Assembly: GCA_963576735.1 (NCBI GenBank)
Contig: OY755172.1
Location: 1,302,001 to 1,366,000, forward strand
Source of the DNA: Bedellia somnulentella
Lineage: Eukaryota; Arthropoda; Insecta; Lepidoptera; Bedelliidae
Length of the DNA stretch: 64,000 nt
Direction: 5' to 3'
Program-made: the position numbers and the translations under genes
The notes under the pieces: model-generated
Databases searched by the model: none
Seen by the model: the letters and a program-made list of their open reading frames with translations, nothing else
What the model was told of the DNA's origin: nothing
Shown: piece by piece, positions 9,730-21,605 of the stretch
Layout: every line of letters starts with the position of its first letter
Position numbering within the stretch: position 1 is the first letter of the stretch

Positions 9730-10552
9730 TAACCGACTTCAAAAAAAGGAGTGTTCTCAATTCGACCGGTATATTTTTTTTTTTTTTTTTTTTTTTTATG
9801 TATGTTCGCCGATTACTTCGCCATTTATGAACCGATTTTGATTATTATTATTTTATTCGAAAGAAGATACTCCCGGATTGGTACCATGATGAGGATATCA
9901 GGGTCTGATGATGGGATCCTGGAGAAATCGAGGGGAACCCTCAAATTTTATAGGCAAATGTACCGCGTTTTACATATTTTCTGAACTTATATTGGCATTT
10001 GCTTCTGAAAATCATATTGTTATGCTGCTGAGCTGATGATAGAAGGTGTGGATCCTCAATCACTAGGTATTAGGAAACAGTTCTTTCCACATTCTATATA
10101 GTACTGTGATTGATACCTTAGCAATTTCTTTATTCCACACGCGTCAGTTCAACCTACCTAAATATTACAATTCTCTTAAATTAATTTTTGAGTCGGTGCC
10201 AGACAAACAAAAGTAAATTCACCCTGCTATCTATCTCTGATTATTACAATCTAAAAAATATTATATCGTACAAAAATCAATTTACCCTACAACTACAAGG
10301 TACCCTACATTTTACATATATATGAAGTGCGAAATACACACTACTTATTTTCAATAATCATCGAGGCTGGCACCGGCTCACAAATTAATTTAAGAGAATT
10401 GTAATATTTAGGTAGGTTGAACTGACGCGTGTGGAATAAAGAAATTGCTAAGGTATCAATCACAGTACTCATATTCAATTAAAAAACTTATTTCGTACTT
10501 TTTAGTACTAGATTGTTTATTTTCGGTTGTTTTTTTATGAAGTCGGTTTTCT
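9730..10552. mobile_element. Lepidopteran AACCGACTTC-type repeat interrupted by a MITE
   Basis: The left end AACCGACTTCAAAAAAAGG is mirrored by the right end TTTTTTTATGAAGTCGGTT. A T-homopolymer of 24 bases at 9774-9797 and the body ATGTATGTTCGCCGATTAC are familiar lepidopteran repeat sequence. The superfamily is not assigned. Confidence 0.6.
10100..10469. mobile_element. MITE with about 104-bp terminal inverted repeats
   Basis: 10100-10204 (AGTACTGTGATTGATACC..) is repeated inverted at 10367-10469 almost exactly. The middle is about 160 bp without coding. It is inserted in the AACCGACTTC repeat. Confidence 0.8.
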
Positions 10553-10876
10553 TTTTAAGCTAAGACTTGCTCTAACTGTTAGTCCAAGTTGCATTGTTGT
10601 GATCTGAGTTAGTGATAAATAATGAAATAATAGTATATATATATGTAAACTTAGAGCATAATTCTTCAAGGCTACTTATAGTTGGTCTAGCTGTATCTCT
10701 ACATTTTCATAGCAAGTCTAAGGTATGTGCACTGTGAAGATGCATCATAATTAACGTATCTATTTTCTTCACATACTTTGTGATTTTAATTTTAACTGCG
10801 TAGAAAGCTTCATACGGAAACCCACATGGTGGAGTGTAAACAAAACCATGTGAATGTGATAATTAATTTTATCACA
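10553..10876. other. Unannotated stretch
   Basis: AT-rich, nothing recognised. Confidence 0.4.
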
Positions 10877-11126
10877 ATACATACATACATATACTCACGG
10901 CTATAAATCCCTAGATGGGGTAGCCAGAGCTTTGGAATGATAAATTCCTCAGCCACTTTTGGAAGTTGATTGGGGAAAAGATGGTTATAATAAATGTTTC
11001 TGGTGATGGGTCTCCAACCACATCGCCCAAAAATCACTTAATAAGCCCCTATACCCTTAGTCGCCTCTTACGATCACCCACGGGTAGAAATGGGGTAGTG
11101 TTATTCTAAGCCGACACTACACGGCA
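10877..11126 (-). mobile_element. SINE-A copy
   Basis: Full-length: tail CATACATACATATACTCACGG at the left, head GCCGACACTACACGGC at the right. Confidence 0.85.
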
Positions 11127-11758
11127 CCATAGGTATTTAAAGCAGTGAGTATATGTTGTAGTGTTACTATCTACGAAAGTTTGACCGGCTTAAGAAGATG
11201 TAGGATACCAGGAGGCCTAGCACTAGCGCACAGTATAGCGCAATACACACTGAGCCCGCCGGGCCACCAACATTATGTCGGCAACTTTTTGTTTGCAGTC
11301 TAGTTTTCATACATAGGATAGTCATAATTCTTTCAACACAGGCCGCCGAGTTGTGTCGCCGTTTAATGTCGGCGGCCCGGCAAGCGCGTGTGTTGGGGGG
11401 CGTAAGTGATGTGTCTTCAACCGCATCGCTTATAAAGCCCCGATACCCTTAGTCACCTCCTATCACCTATGGGAGAATTGGGGTAGTGCTATTCTACACA
11501 GCTACAAACAACGAAATTTAATTATATTTTAAGATAGGGTAAGTAGTAAGACTACATTATTTTAAATTTGTATGTCACATTTCGCTGACAAGAATAAAAG
11601 CGTAATATACGGAAACAACAATACCACAACGGACGTTTCCAATTATTTCCACAGTGAATCTGAGCCGTCCGAATGAACCGGAGCTGTTACTAGAATTGTG
11701 CCATTGTGGAAATATTCACATACTCTTTTATGTTTAACATTATTGTATCGACATAATT
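11127..11758. other. Mostly unannotated, with a SINE-A head fragment
   Basis: 11404-11508 is the 5' half of a SINE-A copy on the minus strand. The rest, including the GC-rich 11340-11400, has no identity I can name. Confidence 0.45.
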
Positions 11759-12010
11759 GCTGTGTAGTGTCGGCTTAGAATAGCACTACCCCATTTCTTC
11801 CGGTGGGTGTACGTAAGAGGCGACTAACGGTATTGGGGCATTTAAGGGATATTTGGGCGATGCGATTGGAGTGGAGACCCATCACCAACAACCTTTATTT
11901 TACTATCTTTTCCCCACTCAACTTTCCAAAACTGGCTGAGGAATTCCTAATTTCTTAGCTCTGGCTACCCCTTCTAAGGATTTATAGCCATGAGTATATG
12001 TATGTATGTA
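11759..12010 (+). mobile_element. SINE-A copy
   Basis: Full-length and close to consensus. ATAATTG on both sides may be a short target duplication. Confidence 0.85.
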
Positions 12011-12497
12011 TAATTGTATATACTTAGATTAACACGAGTCCGTTTCATCTTACTCATTTGTACGGATCTAAGACAATCTGGGCGATCAGCTTGATTAAAA
12101 AAGTAAAATAAAGTTTATTGAGCCCCTAGTAATGATACAACCCACACTTTTCAATCAAATTACATTATGTAATGAGAGCCAAATAGGTGCCGACTCAGCA
12201 TTAGAGTTTGAGCTCTAATGCACGCTCATTTTCAGCCGGGCCCTAGAAAATTAGTTAAAAACCCTTGTATAACTTAACTTGGCGAAAATTATTTATGTAA
12301 GCCTTTCAACACCTTTAGGAGTAGAACTTCAGAATTAATATACGTATCATGCTCTCTCTCTGATACCAATCCAAAGAGCCAATTACATGTGTGATTCAAA
12401 CGAGGGTGACATCCGTGGTCCAATATTTAGGAGGCTAGTATCTTGGTTGGGGTGTCACGGGTTTGACCCACGCTAATGACAACATTTATATTATATA
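12011..12497. other. Unannotated stretch with possible tRNA-like relic
   Basis: 12406-12475 has a B-box-like GGGTTTGACCC preceded by TCCGTGGTCC, perhaps another tRNA-derived SINE head. Nothing else stands out. Confidence 0.3.
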
Positions 12498-12897
12498 GCA
12501 ATCGTGATAGCCCAGTGGGTAGAAAGCAACCGTGATAGCCCAGTGGGTAGAACACTCGGTTATCATGCAAACGACTAGTGTTCAAATCCTGGGTCGGGCC
12601 TACACCAATTTGTCTTTTCTAAAGACATATGTGTGGTTAATTAATCATGGTTGTTAACGGTGAGGGAAAACATCGTGAGGAAACCCACATGGCTGAGTTG
12701 TACTTTGTCATGTGACAGTGTATTCGTACAAAACGGCGATAGGCCTGCCCCCTATCACGTGAGTACACTGTCCATGCAAAACGTGGGTACTCTGAACACC
12801 AGGTGACAAAGTTACGTGATGTTCAGAAGTATTAGTACCTCTGCCAACCCCTTCGGGGATATTCGGCGTGAACGTTTATGTTATGTTATATTATATA
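12498..12897 (+). mobile_element. SINE-B copy with duplicated head and 14-bp target duplication
   Basis: Complete tRNA-derived SINE: A box TGATAGCCCAGTGGG, B box GTGTTCAAATCC, core, (GTTAT)n tail. It is flanked by TTATATTATATAGC. The first 28 or so bases of the head occur twice in tandem at its start. Confidence 0.88.
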
Positions 12898-13169
12898 GCT
12901 AATCGTTGCTTAATATTAGTGCATTAAATATCATTAAATCTATCCGCTAAACCAACCAGGTTTTATCACCTTATTAAGGTTATGGGGCATATACGAGCTT
13001 TGTATTTTACGATGTTTTGACTAAATATAGGGAACAAATTAATAACTGCCGGTGAAACCGGTATAATTCAAATCTACTTCATTAAATTTAAAACTTTAAA
13101 TAGCTCTAGTACCTAGTCACTTCATCCGACATCTATAAGAAGAGATGTAATACTACTATTCCAAGTCAT

Positions 13170-14121
13170 ATATATGTCGTAGGATAATTTGATGTTTAGG
13201 TTTTTTGCAAAAAACCTAGGGATTTTGCAAAAATCCGGATAATTAGACAACGGTTATAATATTTTCTAATCTTACTAGGTTTTTTGCAAAAAAAACTAGT
13301 TGGTTTAGTAAGATTGTACTTCTTTAATGCTGATTGGCTGATTTCTGATTGCTCGCCTACACTTATTCTGATTGGTTCGTCATTGTGGTATTGAGTTATT
13401 ACAGCTAGATTTGTAAAAGGTAAGAAATTACAATACTTATTTGATACTAGGAATTAAATATATTTTTTTACTCTTTTGTTGGAGTAAAATTACAATCACG
13501 TTCGGACATATTATACACAGGTCAAGTTACCCCAAACTAAGTAACACTTGTATTATGGGATACTAACTCAGCGATATATTTAGTACACAATAATAATACA
13601 ACAACAATAATACACATATGCTCATCACATAAATGTTGCTCTCAGCGGGGACCAAACCCGCAACCTCCAAACCGAAAAGCTAGTCACCTATCCACTCGGC
13701 CACGGACGTCTTCAATATAGGTAGGAACAATAAAGTAAGTACGTTTTAAATTGTAGTATTGAGGTATTACAGCTAGAGTTATGAAGGGAAATGACAACAC
13801 TATTTTTATACTTAGGAACGTTTTGTAACTAAAATTAAAATAACAACCAAATTAAATGTAGGTAGGAACAATGAAGTAAGTACGTATTAACAACCAATCA
13901 GAGATGACGTGTTTATGGGGCAATGCAATCGACCAATCAGTGTACAGTATTCATAAAAACTGACATTTCGTTTCGGAGTCATACTAAACCAACTAGTTTT
14001 TTTGCAAAAAACCTAGTAAGATTAGAAAATATTATAACCGTGGTCTAATTATCCGGATTTTTGCAAAATCCCTAGGTTTTTTGCAAAAAACCTAAACATC
14101 AAATTATCCTACGACATATAT
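13170..14121. mobile_element. Long-TIR DNA element P1
   Basis: TIRs of about 141 bp (13170-13310 and 13982-14121) begin ATATATGTCGTAGGATAATTT. Each TIR holds stacked small palindromes (AGGTTTTTTGCAAAAAACCT, GGATTTTTGCAAAATCC). The 670-bp interior codes for nothing. Just inside each TIR are inverted CCAAT boxes. The termini resemble those of the element at 19.9 kb. Superfamily unknown. Confidence 0.75.
13508..13700 (-). repeat. tRNA-derived SINE-like repeat inside P1
   Basis: The head on the minus strand reads CCGTGGCCGAGTGGATAGG with B-box-like GGGTTTGGTCC, suggesting a Ser/Leu-type tRNA origin. A second copy lies at 41.5-41.7 kb. Confidence 0.5.
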
Positions 14122-14445
14122 GTGAATGCTAGGTAAAGATGGACAACTAGTTCCTCGGCCACCCAGTCATGCCATAAAGCATGAAAGTACGCTTTTCCAA
14201 GTAACAGAATGACATTCCAAAACCAGGTCGTTTATCATCGTCACAGCAATCGCAACCGCTATCGGGTGGCGGTATCGTATCAGTGTCGTGTCTCCGCGAC
14301 ATTACATAATACCGTGTACCGTGACACCTATGTCGAATTGAAAGTGCTATAAGATCAATTCTTGGGTGACAAAATGTCTATTATACATTACTATTACACA
14401 TTACATTATACATTACTATTCAGTGGGAAGAGTTTATAAATAGCT
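14122..14445. other. Unannotated stretch
   Basis: Contains a small ATTACACATTACATTATACATTAC tandem near 14385-14420; otherwise nothing is seen. Confidence 0.4.
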
Positions 14446-14701
14446 GTTTAGTGTCGGCTAAAAAAGAGCCCTAACACCTTTACCCTAACACCTCCAAAAG
14501 AGCATCTTCAATTCAACCCCGCGGGCGTAGGTGGTAAGATGCAACTGATGGTGTTGCGGTTTTATTTAAGTTATATTGAGCGTTGTGGTTGGAGACTCTT
14601 GAAACACCTTTATTTTACCACCACTTTCTTATTCCCATTCAACTTAAAAAAGTAGCGGAGCTTTTTTATTCAGAAGCTCTGGCTATCCCTTTTAGAGATA
14701 T
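14446..14701 (+). mobile_element. SINE-A copy cut off by a DNA transposon
   Basis: The head and body are divergent. The 3' end is interrupted at 14701 by the element that follows. Confidence 0.65.
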
Positions 14702-16122
14702 TCGCTGGGTGCAAAGTAGGGGGTGGCGGAACTCGAATCGATCACAGCGCGCACTGTGGCAAAAAAAGGAACATTCGGCGGCTAATAAAGTGTAATTGAA
14801 ATGATGGAAAATATTCATAGTACTAAAATTGACAAATAATGCCAAGTTAATATATTTTCGCGTGTCGGAAATGAAGGAAAAACATTCATCTGCAATATTT
14901 ATGCACATAGTGGCAAAGATATATGTGGAGTAGATATGTGTGAAGATATAAAGATAAGATATAAGTTCAAACTGAAATATCAAGCAATTTGAAGATTATC
15001 ACGTTTGGTAAAAAAAACCAAGCACCAAGGATGTAATACTATTGTAAAGACTTTCGCTCATCGAGCAACCTTGCTTGCAAATGCCGGCTTGCTTTCATCC
15101 AAATCACAGTAACACCAGAGCCATTATTGATGGTACAGAGTTTTTAAGTAATACCATCTACAGTTGATTCGGTATTTAGAAAATGGAGACATTGTTTTGG
15201 CTGATAAAGGACTTCCACAAATATAGAAAAAATTAAATGAAAGTGGAAAAGAAATAGGAATTGTTATGCCACCTTTTCGAAGTGATAAAAGGGAATTTTC
15301 AAGAGATGAGACAGATGCTACTTACATCGGGCTCGCTTGGGTTAGGATTCATGTCGATAATGCAACGGCTGAGACTTTATTAAAACTTGTTTGCCATACA
15401 GATGATATTTTGCATATATGTTGTGTATTAGTAAATTTGCAGAACTCAATAAAACAAAATATATAACACAATTTACTTTTATTTACACAAAAATAATAGA
15501 ACAAATAATAATAGAACAGAACAATATAATTCAGATAATCAACAACAGTATTCACCTACCTTCATAATTTTTATAGATTTATTATGTTTTTACCAGTAAA
15601 AGAACGCTTTGGCAGAATCTGTTTATTATTATTTTCAGATTTAATTTCTTTCACATCTTGCACATGTTGAGCTAAAACTAATTTTCTTCCTCTTATTGTC
15701 GTTTGTAGTTGGAAAGTGATGTCATGTGTTATTGCTTGGAATCAAGTTTTTATAATTAATTTGGCCATATTTAACTGAAAATACATAAAAAGAGTTCATT
15801 ACTTACAACAATACAGTCATAAATTATCATCTGCAATATTTATAAAATGTATTATTCGATTACATTTATTTATTTCTGTACTTACTTCTCGTGAAGTCAG
15901 CGATGAAAAAGTCCGTGTATACTATCTGTAATTTATTTATTGACGGGTAATACAAAACATCAGCGTTATTATGGACGCTATAGATTTACATGATCAAATA
16001 GAATATATATAAATTACGATACTTTCTTGAAATTATTTGTTTGTTTACAGCCGCCCATTTGACATTTCAATGTCCGCCATAATTGTGAACGCTAGTTGGC
16101 GCTGCCGTCGCGCACCCAGCGA
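14702..16122 (+). mobile_element. PIF/ISL2EU-like DNA transposon remnant
   Basis: Ends TCGCTGGGTGC and GCACCCAGCGA are inverted, with AT (or ATAT) on both sides, as for ISL2EU-type elements. The interior holds a decayed DDE transposase. No SINE interrupts it. Confidence 0.6.
15185..15466 (+). pseudogene. Decayed DDE transposase C-terminus (PIF/ISL2EU type)
   Basis: From about 15185 the frame reads ENGDIVLADKGLPQI, then an in-frame TAG, then KKLNESGKEIGIVMPPFRSDK and ..VRIHVDNATAETL.. to 15466. The LADKG block, MPPF and VRIHV(E) wording are typical of this transposase family. The glutamate normally following VRIHV is Asp, and the earlier catalytic part was not found. It is inactive. Confidence 0.6.
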
Positions 16123-16155
16123 ATATTGCCCTGGGTTTATATCGTGTATTGTATT

Positions 16156-17078
16156 CAGTGTTGGCATTAATCAATTAATTTTTTAATCAATTAATTAATT
16201 TGATTAATTTTAATCATGATTACATTAATCATGATTAAATTAATCATGATTAGAAAAGCAATATTAATCATGATTATTGACTTTAATTATTAATCACTAA
16301 TCATTAATTGATTAACTTGATTATAAACCTAATACATCCATCAATGTTATTAACTCTACGTAAAAGAAATGATGTTAAATAAATACACAGATTTCTTAAA
16401 ATATTTTTATTAATCATTCAAAGAACAAAAAAATAATTTGTAAGATAATTAGTAAATAATTCGAAGAGTCATTCAAATCAACTAGCCTCCGATCTTTACA
16501 TTTCTAATTTCTTAATGTTCAAATTACATTTCATAACTACTCTTTTTTCAAATAAGTCGTCAGATAATTTGTGTGATCTAGGCTTATTTAGCATAGTTGC
16601 GAAAGAAAACATTATTTCTACCGAGCCAGAGGACGGCATTGATGTATTGTACTTAAGAAACACTTTGCCTATTACAGGATAACTTTGTAGAAGCTCTCGC
16701 TCTTGGCTTCCCTCGGCAAAAAAAAATGAAATTATCATATCTGCTCTCTTTTTAGCATCACGGAACCATTAGTTAAGTGTTTGTCTAACTTTGTAATTTA
16801 TGGAAAAAAAACAGTGTTAAAAGAAGGATTTTCTTTACGGCGAGTCAATAACAACTTTGATGCATACATATTTTGCGTATTGCTTAAGCTGTTCCAATAA
16901 ATTAAATAAATTCATAAATAGTTAATCAAACAATCAAATTAACGATTAATGATTATGATTAATAATCTTAATCATTTTAAATTTGATTATGATTAATTAA
17001 TTTCAATCACAATTTTTGATTATGATTCTTAATCATTAATTTTTAATCGTTAATCAGATTAACTTTGGGCCAACACTG
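16156..17078. mobile_element. hAT transposon remnant with 8-bp target duplication
   Basis: Ends CAGTGTTGGC and GCCAACACTG are inverted; ATTGTATT lies on both sides (16148-16155, 17079-17086). Arrays of TTAATCATGATTAA-like palindromes fill the first 170 bp and the last 150 bp, like hAT subterminal transposase-binding repeats. Confidence 0.85.
16496..16738 (-). pseudogene. hAT transposase C-terminal dimerisation domain, remnant
   Basis: 80 residues with YPVIGKVFLKYN..MPSSGSVEIMFSFATML..RSHKLSDDLFEKRVVMKCN, the hAT C-terminal dimerisation pattern (P..S.ER.FS / KR..L). The catalytic core is absent. It matches the hAT termini around it. Confidence 0.7.
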
Positions 17079-17107
17079 ATTGTATTATATGTGTTTCTAT
17101 AAGTGTA

Positions 17108-17225
17108 ATAGATGAACTGTCCCAGATAATCGTGGGTACTCTGAACACTAGGTGACAAAGTTACTCCATGTATTTCAGAAGAATTTGTATCTCTGCAAGT
17201 TAGCTACCCCTTCGGTGACTTTAGA
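17108..17225 (+). repeat. SINE-B 3' fragment
   Basis: Keeps CGTGGGTACTCTGAACACTAG and CCCCTTCGG from the SINE-B 3' region; the 5' half is missing. Confidence 0.6.
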
Positions 17226-17756
17226 TTAGAATAGAATAGAAAACTCTATATCGCACATCAAAAAGGAGAAATATTTACAAATAAACAGAATTAAATTTTA
17301 AAAAGTACAATTGGCCGTCTTATTACTAAAAGCGATCTCTTCCAGACAACTTCGTGAAAGTTGTATAGAATTGACTTTGTGATATAAAGTAAGTATGAAA
17401 ATAAAGTAACTCTTTTTTATACCTCAGTCGTTTTTGTCCATCCGAGAGAAGTACTCGCTCATCGCGCCCCCCTAGAAAAAAAACATATATATGCGCCCTT
17501 GTGACAGAATTTTGTATCAAGTTGTAAAAAGTAAAAAGCTGAGAAAATCTAGTACCTATACAGGAAAAAAAGATTTTGTACATGTGTGACACATTTTATA
17601 GTAAATATTTTTGGAAAACAGGAAATGACAATCATTTTATCGGTATCAATGATAAATTCACGTTTGTGATTTTGTCATCACCAGTCTTATAATTTGTGTT
17701 TAAAAATTGGTCATCCGTAGATAAAGTGACTGACTGTTTTAACAACATGACATTTA
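17226..17756. other. Unannotated stretch
   Basis: No gene or repeat recognised; ORFs here are short. Confidence 0.4.
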
Positions 17757-18135
17757 AGCGACATGATAGTCCAGTGGGTAGAACACCCGCCCGAAAACAG
17801 AAGGGCGTGAGTTCCAATCCTGGGACGGGCCTACACCAATTTGTCTTTTCTAAAGTCATATGTGTGGTTAATTTATCATGGTTGCTAACGGTGAGGGAAA
17901 ACATCGTGAGGAAACCCACATGGCTGAGTTGTACTTAGTCATGTGACAGTGTATTCGTACAAAACGGCGATAGACCTGCCCCCTATCACGTAAGTACACT
18001 GTCTAAGCAAAACGTGGGTACCTTCTCTGGAAACTAGATGGCGCTTGCCATGTGAGTTCAGGAGTATTGGTACCTCTGCCAACCCCTTCGGGGATAAACA
18101 GCGTGAACGTTTATGTCTATGTTTATGTTTTAACA
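17757..18135 (+). mobile_element. SINE-B copy, variant with GATGGCGCTTGCC insert
   Basis: Intact boxes (TGATAGTCCAGTGGG; GAGTTCCAATCC), core and (TTTATG)n tail. It shares the TCTCTGGAAACTAGATGGCG variant with the copy at 42.5 kb, defining a subfamily. Confidence 0.88.
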
Positions 18136-18299
18136 AGAACTATTAATTATGTATCATACCGCAAAAAAGTATAAAAATAACTTAAGGTGACTTGGTATAT
18201 TACAAAGATAACTAAAAAAGTATCAAATAAATCGCCCCTTATGTTTCTAACTTGGTAATACACTATTTGCTTCAATTACAGAATTAATTTTTCAGCAGT

Positions 18300-18540
18300 T
18301 ATAATAACCTCATCTTCATTGGCCGATAGACGTCCACTACTGGATATAAGACTCTCTTAAAGATATCCACAACGACTGGCCCTGTGTTGCCCTCATGCGG
18401 TTTCGATTGCGTTGTGAAACTTCTAGCATAAAACTCTCCATTTCTCTCTGGATGACTCTGACCATTCTGATGAGGCCCATTGTAAGACGCCACGTCTCTG
18501 TGGCGTGCTTGTCATGACTCGTAACCCAGATTAATATCAG
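18300..18540 (-). repeat. LINE C-terminal fragment
   Basis: Minus-strand coding remnant. ATAGACGTCCACTACTGG, GATGAGGCCCATTGTAAG and CACGTCTCTGTGGCG are degenerate forms of a very common lepidopteran LINE 3' coding region. No open frame remains. Confidence 0.5.
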
Positions 18541-19868
18541 TCACAATTCTGACTAAGTCAATCTATAGTATTTATCTGATTTCGTCTTCACATAGAAGCT
18601 AACCAAATATGCAGAACAAGAAGAATGACGTGTAAAACCGCAACAGGTTCACGAGTCATGTTTTGTATTTCGCAGACATCGAAGTGGCTCGTGAAATTCT
18701 TTAGATTCTGGCCGGTTGCGACCAAATACAAGTAAACTGGTTTGGGCGACAGACGCCTCGAATTAATAGAATGCAATCAACTTAAATTCAAAATGATTAC
18801 AACTTAGATTGACATACCATTAAATTCTTTGATTAAATTCTAAATGTGAAATCGGTGGGTGGGTCATTTTGCCTACAGAACTAAGTTGAAGTTATACAGA
18901 ACACCAACAATAAGAGTTAATAAAAAAAGTGAAAACAGCGTCAATAGAGAAATTTTACGTTTGCATAGAAACTGCCCCAAAACAAAAATTTTGATAACTC
19001 TTATTTATTATTCTGCCCTTCCTTTTGGTTTAAAACACGTTGTTAGCAGTATTTTTGATTCATTTTGTATATTTGTATTTTAACCAATAAATAAAATGTT
19101 TACAAATTTATATATTTTATTTTTCATTCATTGATTATACATTAAATAAAGAGTTAATAAAATTAATAAAAAGAACCAATCAATACGTACGAGAGAAATG
19201 GATGTTAAGATGTTTTTTCCTTTCTAAAACGTAATGAGAATAATAAGATGTTTAAACAATTAACACCGATGCCACCACGTTAAAATTTGTTTTTTTGTAT
19301 ATTTGATATCATTGTACTTCTCATTTTTATAAAGATTATACCTAAATTCATTAGGTTATATCAACTCACATAACATCAAATCAATATTCAATTCTCAAAG
19401 ATCCATCGAGTAGGTCATTGAGATCATTAAAATGTAGTTGAAGTAGCGAACCCTTTCATTAATATATTAGACATAATCACGATTCATCTACCGTGCTACT
19501 CTCTAGGAGCAGGAGGAATAACCCACGGTCACAAAAACGTGATAAACAGATCTTAATTAATGTCTCTAAAACTTAAGACCCGCATTCCCACCTTTTTTTC
19601 CCAATTTTTCTGTTGTACCTTCCTCTGTTTGGACAACGACTTGGGCGCTTGATAAAGATATAAAATGTGGTTAGCAATAAGAGCAAGGGAGACAAACAAA
19701 CCCGTTATGAAAGTAGTTTTGAGTCGACTACTACATTTACGCACGCTTAGTGATGTGGTAACATTTTGTAGATAGAAAATCTCTTCTTAAAGTTAAAGAA
19801 CATTTACATATTTCAACGTGTTTAGCATTAAAATATGTTTATAGAAATCACTACGTTTCATTGTACTT
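18541..19868. other. Unannotated stretch
   Basis: About 1.3 kb of AT-rich sequence without recognised repeats; the few ORFs have no family features. Confidence 0.4.
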
Positions 19869-20577
19869 ATATATGTCGCAGGAAAATCGTCAAACTCGTT
19901 AACTTATAAGTTTCCTAAGAAACTTGTAAGTTGACGGAAATCCGTCAAACAGCATGCGAATTTACATCTTACCTGATAGGTTTTAGGAAACTTGTAAAAT
20001 AACGAACTCACCTCAGGAAATTTGTGAGTGGGGATAATTTTTGATAAGTTTTCGAGTTATGAATTTATAAATTAAGAAATTTGTAAGCTTCCTTATGGGT
20101 GTTAGTGAAATTGTTAATAGAACCAGATGATTGGTTATGAAGTGAGTTAAAGAAAAAAGCTTGAATTTAAAGTAATGACAATGTTTTGATATTTTCAAAT
20201 ATAAATGTGGAACTGGACCAAGAAGGGTTTCTTAGCCGTTAATATTACGTAATAATAAACGAAAACTACGAATAATTGATTACTTTAGCGGATTTTTACA
20301 ATAGTTTCCGTTTGTTAATCAACCAACCTTCTGACTTGCTTTTCACTCATTCGCATCATAACGAATTACTACTAGAATTAGAAGGTGGCGCTGGGTATGC
20401 AGCCACTTCACCCAACAATCACATAAAAAGCCTTTGGTTTCCTCTTACGATAACCGCGGGACCAAATATTATGAATGCAGTAAATTTCTAAGATTTTAAA
20501 ATCTTACAAGCATCGGTTAAAAACAGCACTAACATATTTCTGGCGGGAACCTATAACAATGGATGTCATTGGAGATG

Positions 20578-20745
20578 ACTAAGGGTTTTGGGTTTTTTTG
20601 TGTTGTTTTGGCGATGCGGTTGGAGGCCTATCGCCAAGAATGGTAACATTACAATCATTTCCCATTTAACTCCCAAAAGTAGAAATTTCTTATTCCGACG
20701 TTCAGATTACCCTTTTTAGAGATTTACTGCCGTGAGTATACGAAT
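20578..20745 (+). repeat. SINE-A relic inside P2
   Basis: Divergent body with GGCGATGCGGTTGGAG and a GTGAGTATACGAATA tail. Confidence 0.6.
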
Positions 20746-20765
20746 ATCGTAATATCTAGAAGGTA

Positions 20766-21027
20766 CATACATACATACATACATATACTCACGGCTGTAA
20801 ATCCCATGGAGGGGTAGCCAGAGCTAGGGAATCAGAATTTCCTCAGCCACTTTTGGAAGTTGCGTGGGGAATAGATGGTGAAATAAAGGTTTTTGGTGAT
20901 GGGTCTCCAACCGCATCGCCCAAAAATTCCTTAAAAGCCCCAATACCGTTAGTCGCCTCTTACGTACACCCACCGGAAGAAATGGGGTAGTGCTATTCTA
21001 AGCCGGCACTACACAGCCGAAGGTATC
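20766..21027 (-). mobile_element. SINE-A copy inside P2 with 13-bp target duplication
   Basis: Full-length, flanked by TATCTAGAAGGTA at 20753-20765 and 21028-21040. Confidence 0.88.
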
Positions 21028-21605
21028 TATCTAGAAGGTATTCATACTATATAATTATAAAGTATAACGATATATACTCAAACAATAATGTAATATATAT
21101 AAAAACTTCTTGTCAATAAAGAATTATTATTATACTCAAACAATTCATATTTAATAAATGCTCTTAAAACATTTTAATTTTATGTCAGTCACATCAAATA
21201 ATAGCAAATTCATAGATTAGCATTAGTAAAGCAAGGAAAATATTATTTTTGATTGTCGAGTTGACAAGACGCGCGAATACGTCACGTTACGTGACCGCTG
21301 CAGCCAATCCGCATTGACTAACATCCCTCTTTTCGCGCTATCAATCAGTTCTGCATTGACAACTTTCCTAGCGGGATTCAGGAAACTTGTAAAGTTCCTA
21401 AAATACAGAATTTTAAACTCGGAAACTTGTCAAAAATGATCCCCACTTACAATTTTCCTGAGGTGAGCTCGTTACTTTACAAGTTTCCTAAAACCTATCA
21501 GGTAAGATGTAAATTCGCATGCTGTTTGACGGATTTCCGTCAACTTACAAGTTTCCTAGGAAACTTATAAGTTAACGAGTTTGACGATTTTCCTGCGACA
21601 TATAT

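Larger units (their letters stand above)
19869..21605. mobile_element. Long-TIR DNA element P2, hosting two SINE-A copies
   Basis: TIRs of about 190 bp (19869-20058 and 21416-21605), starting ATATATGTCGCAGGAAAAT and nearly identical. They contain small palindromes (AACTTATAAGTT, GACGGAAATCCGTC). The ends resemble P1 (ATATGTCGYAGGAWAAT). No transposase is found inside. Confidence 0.78.
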
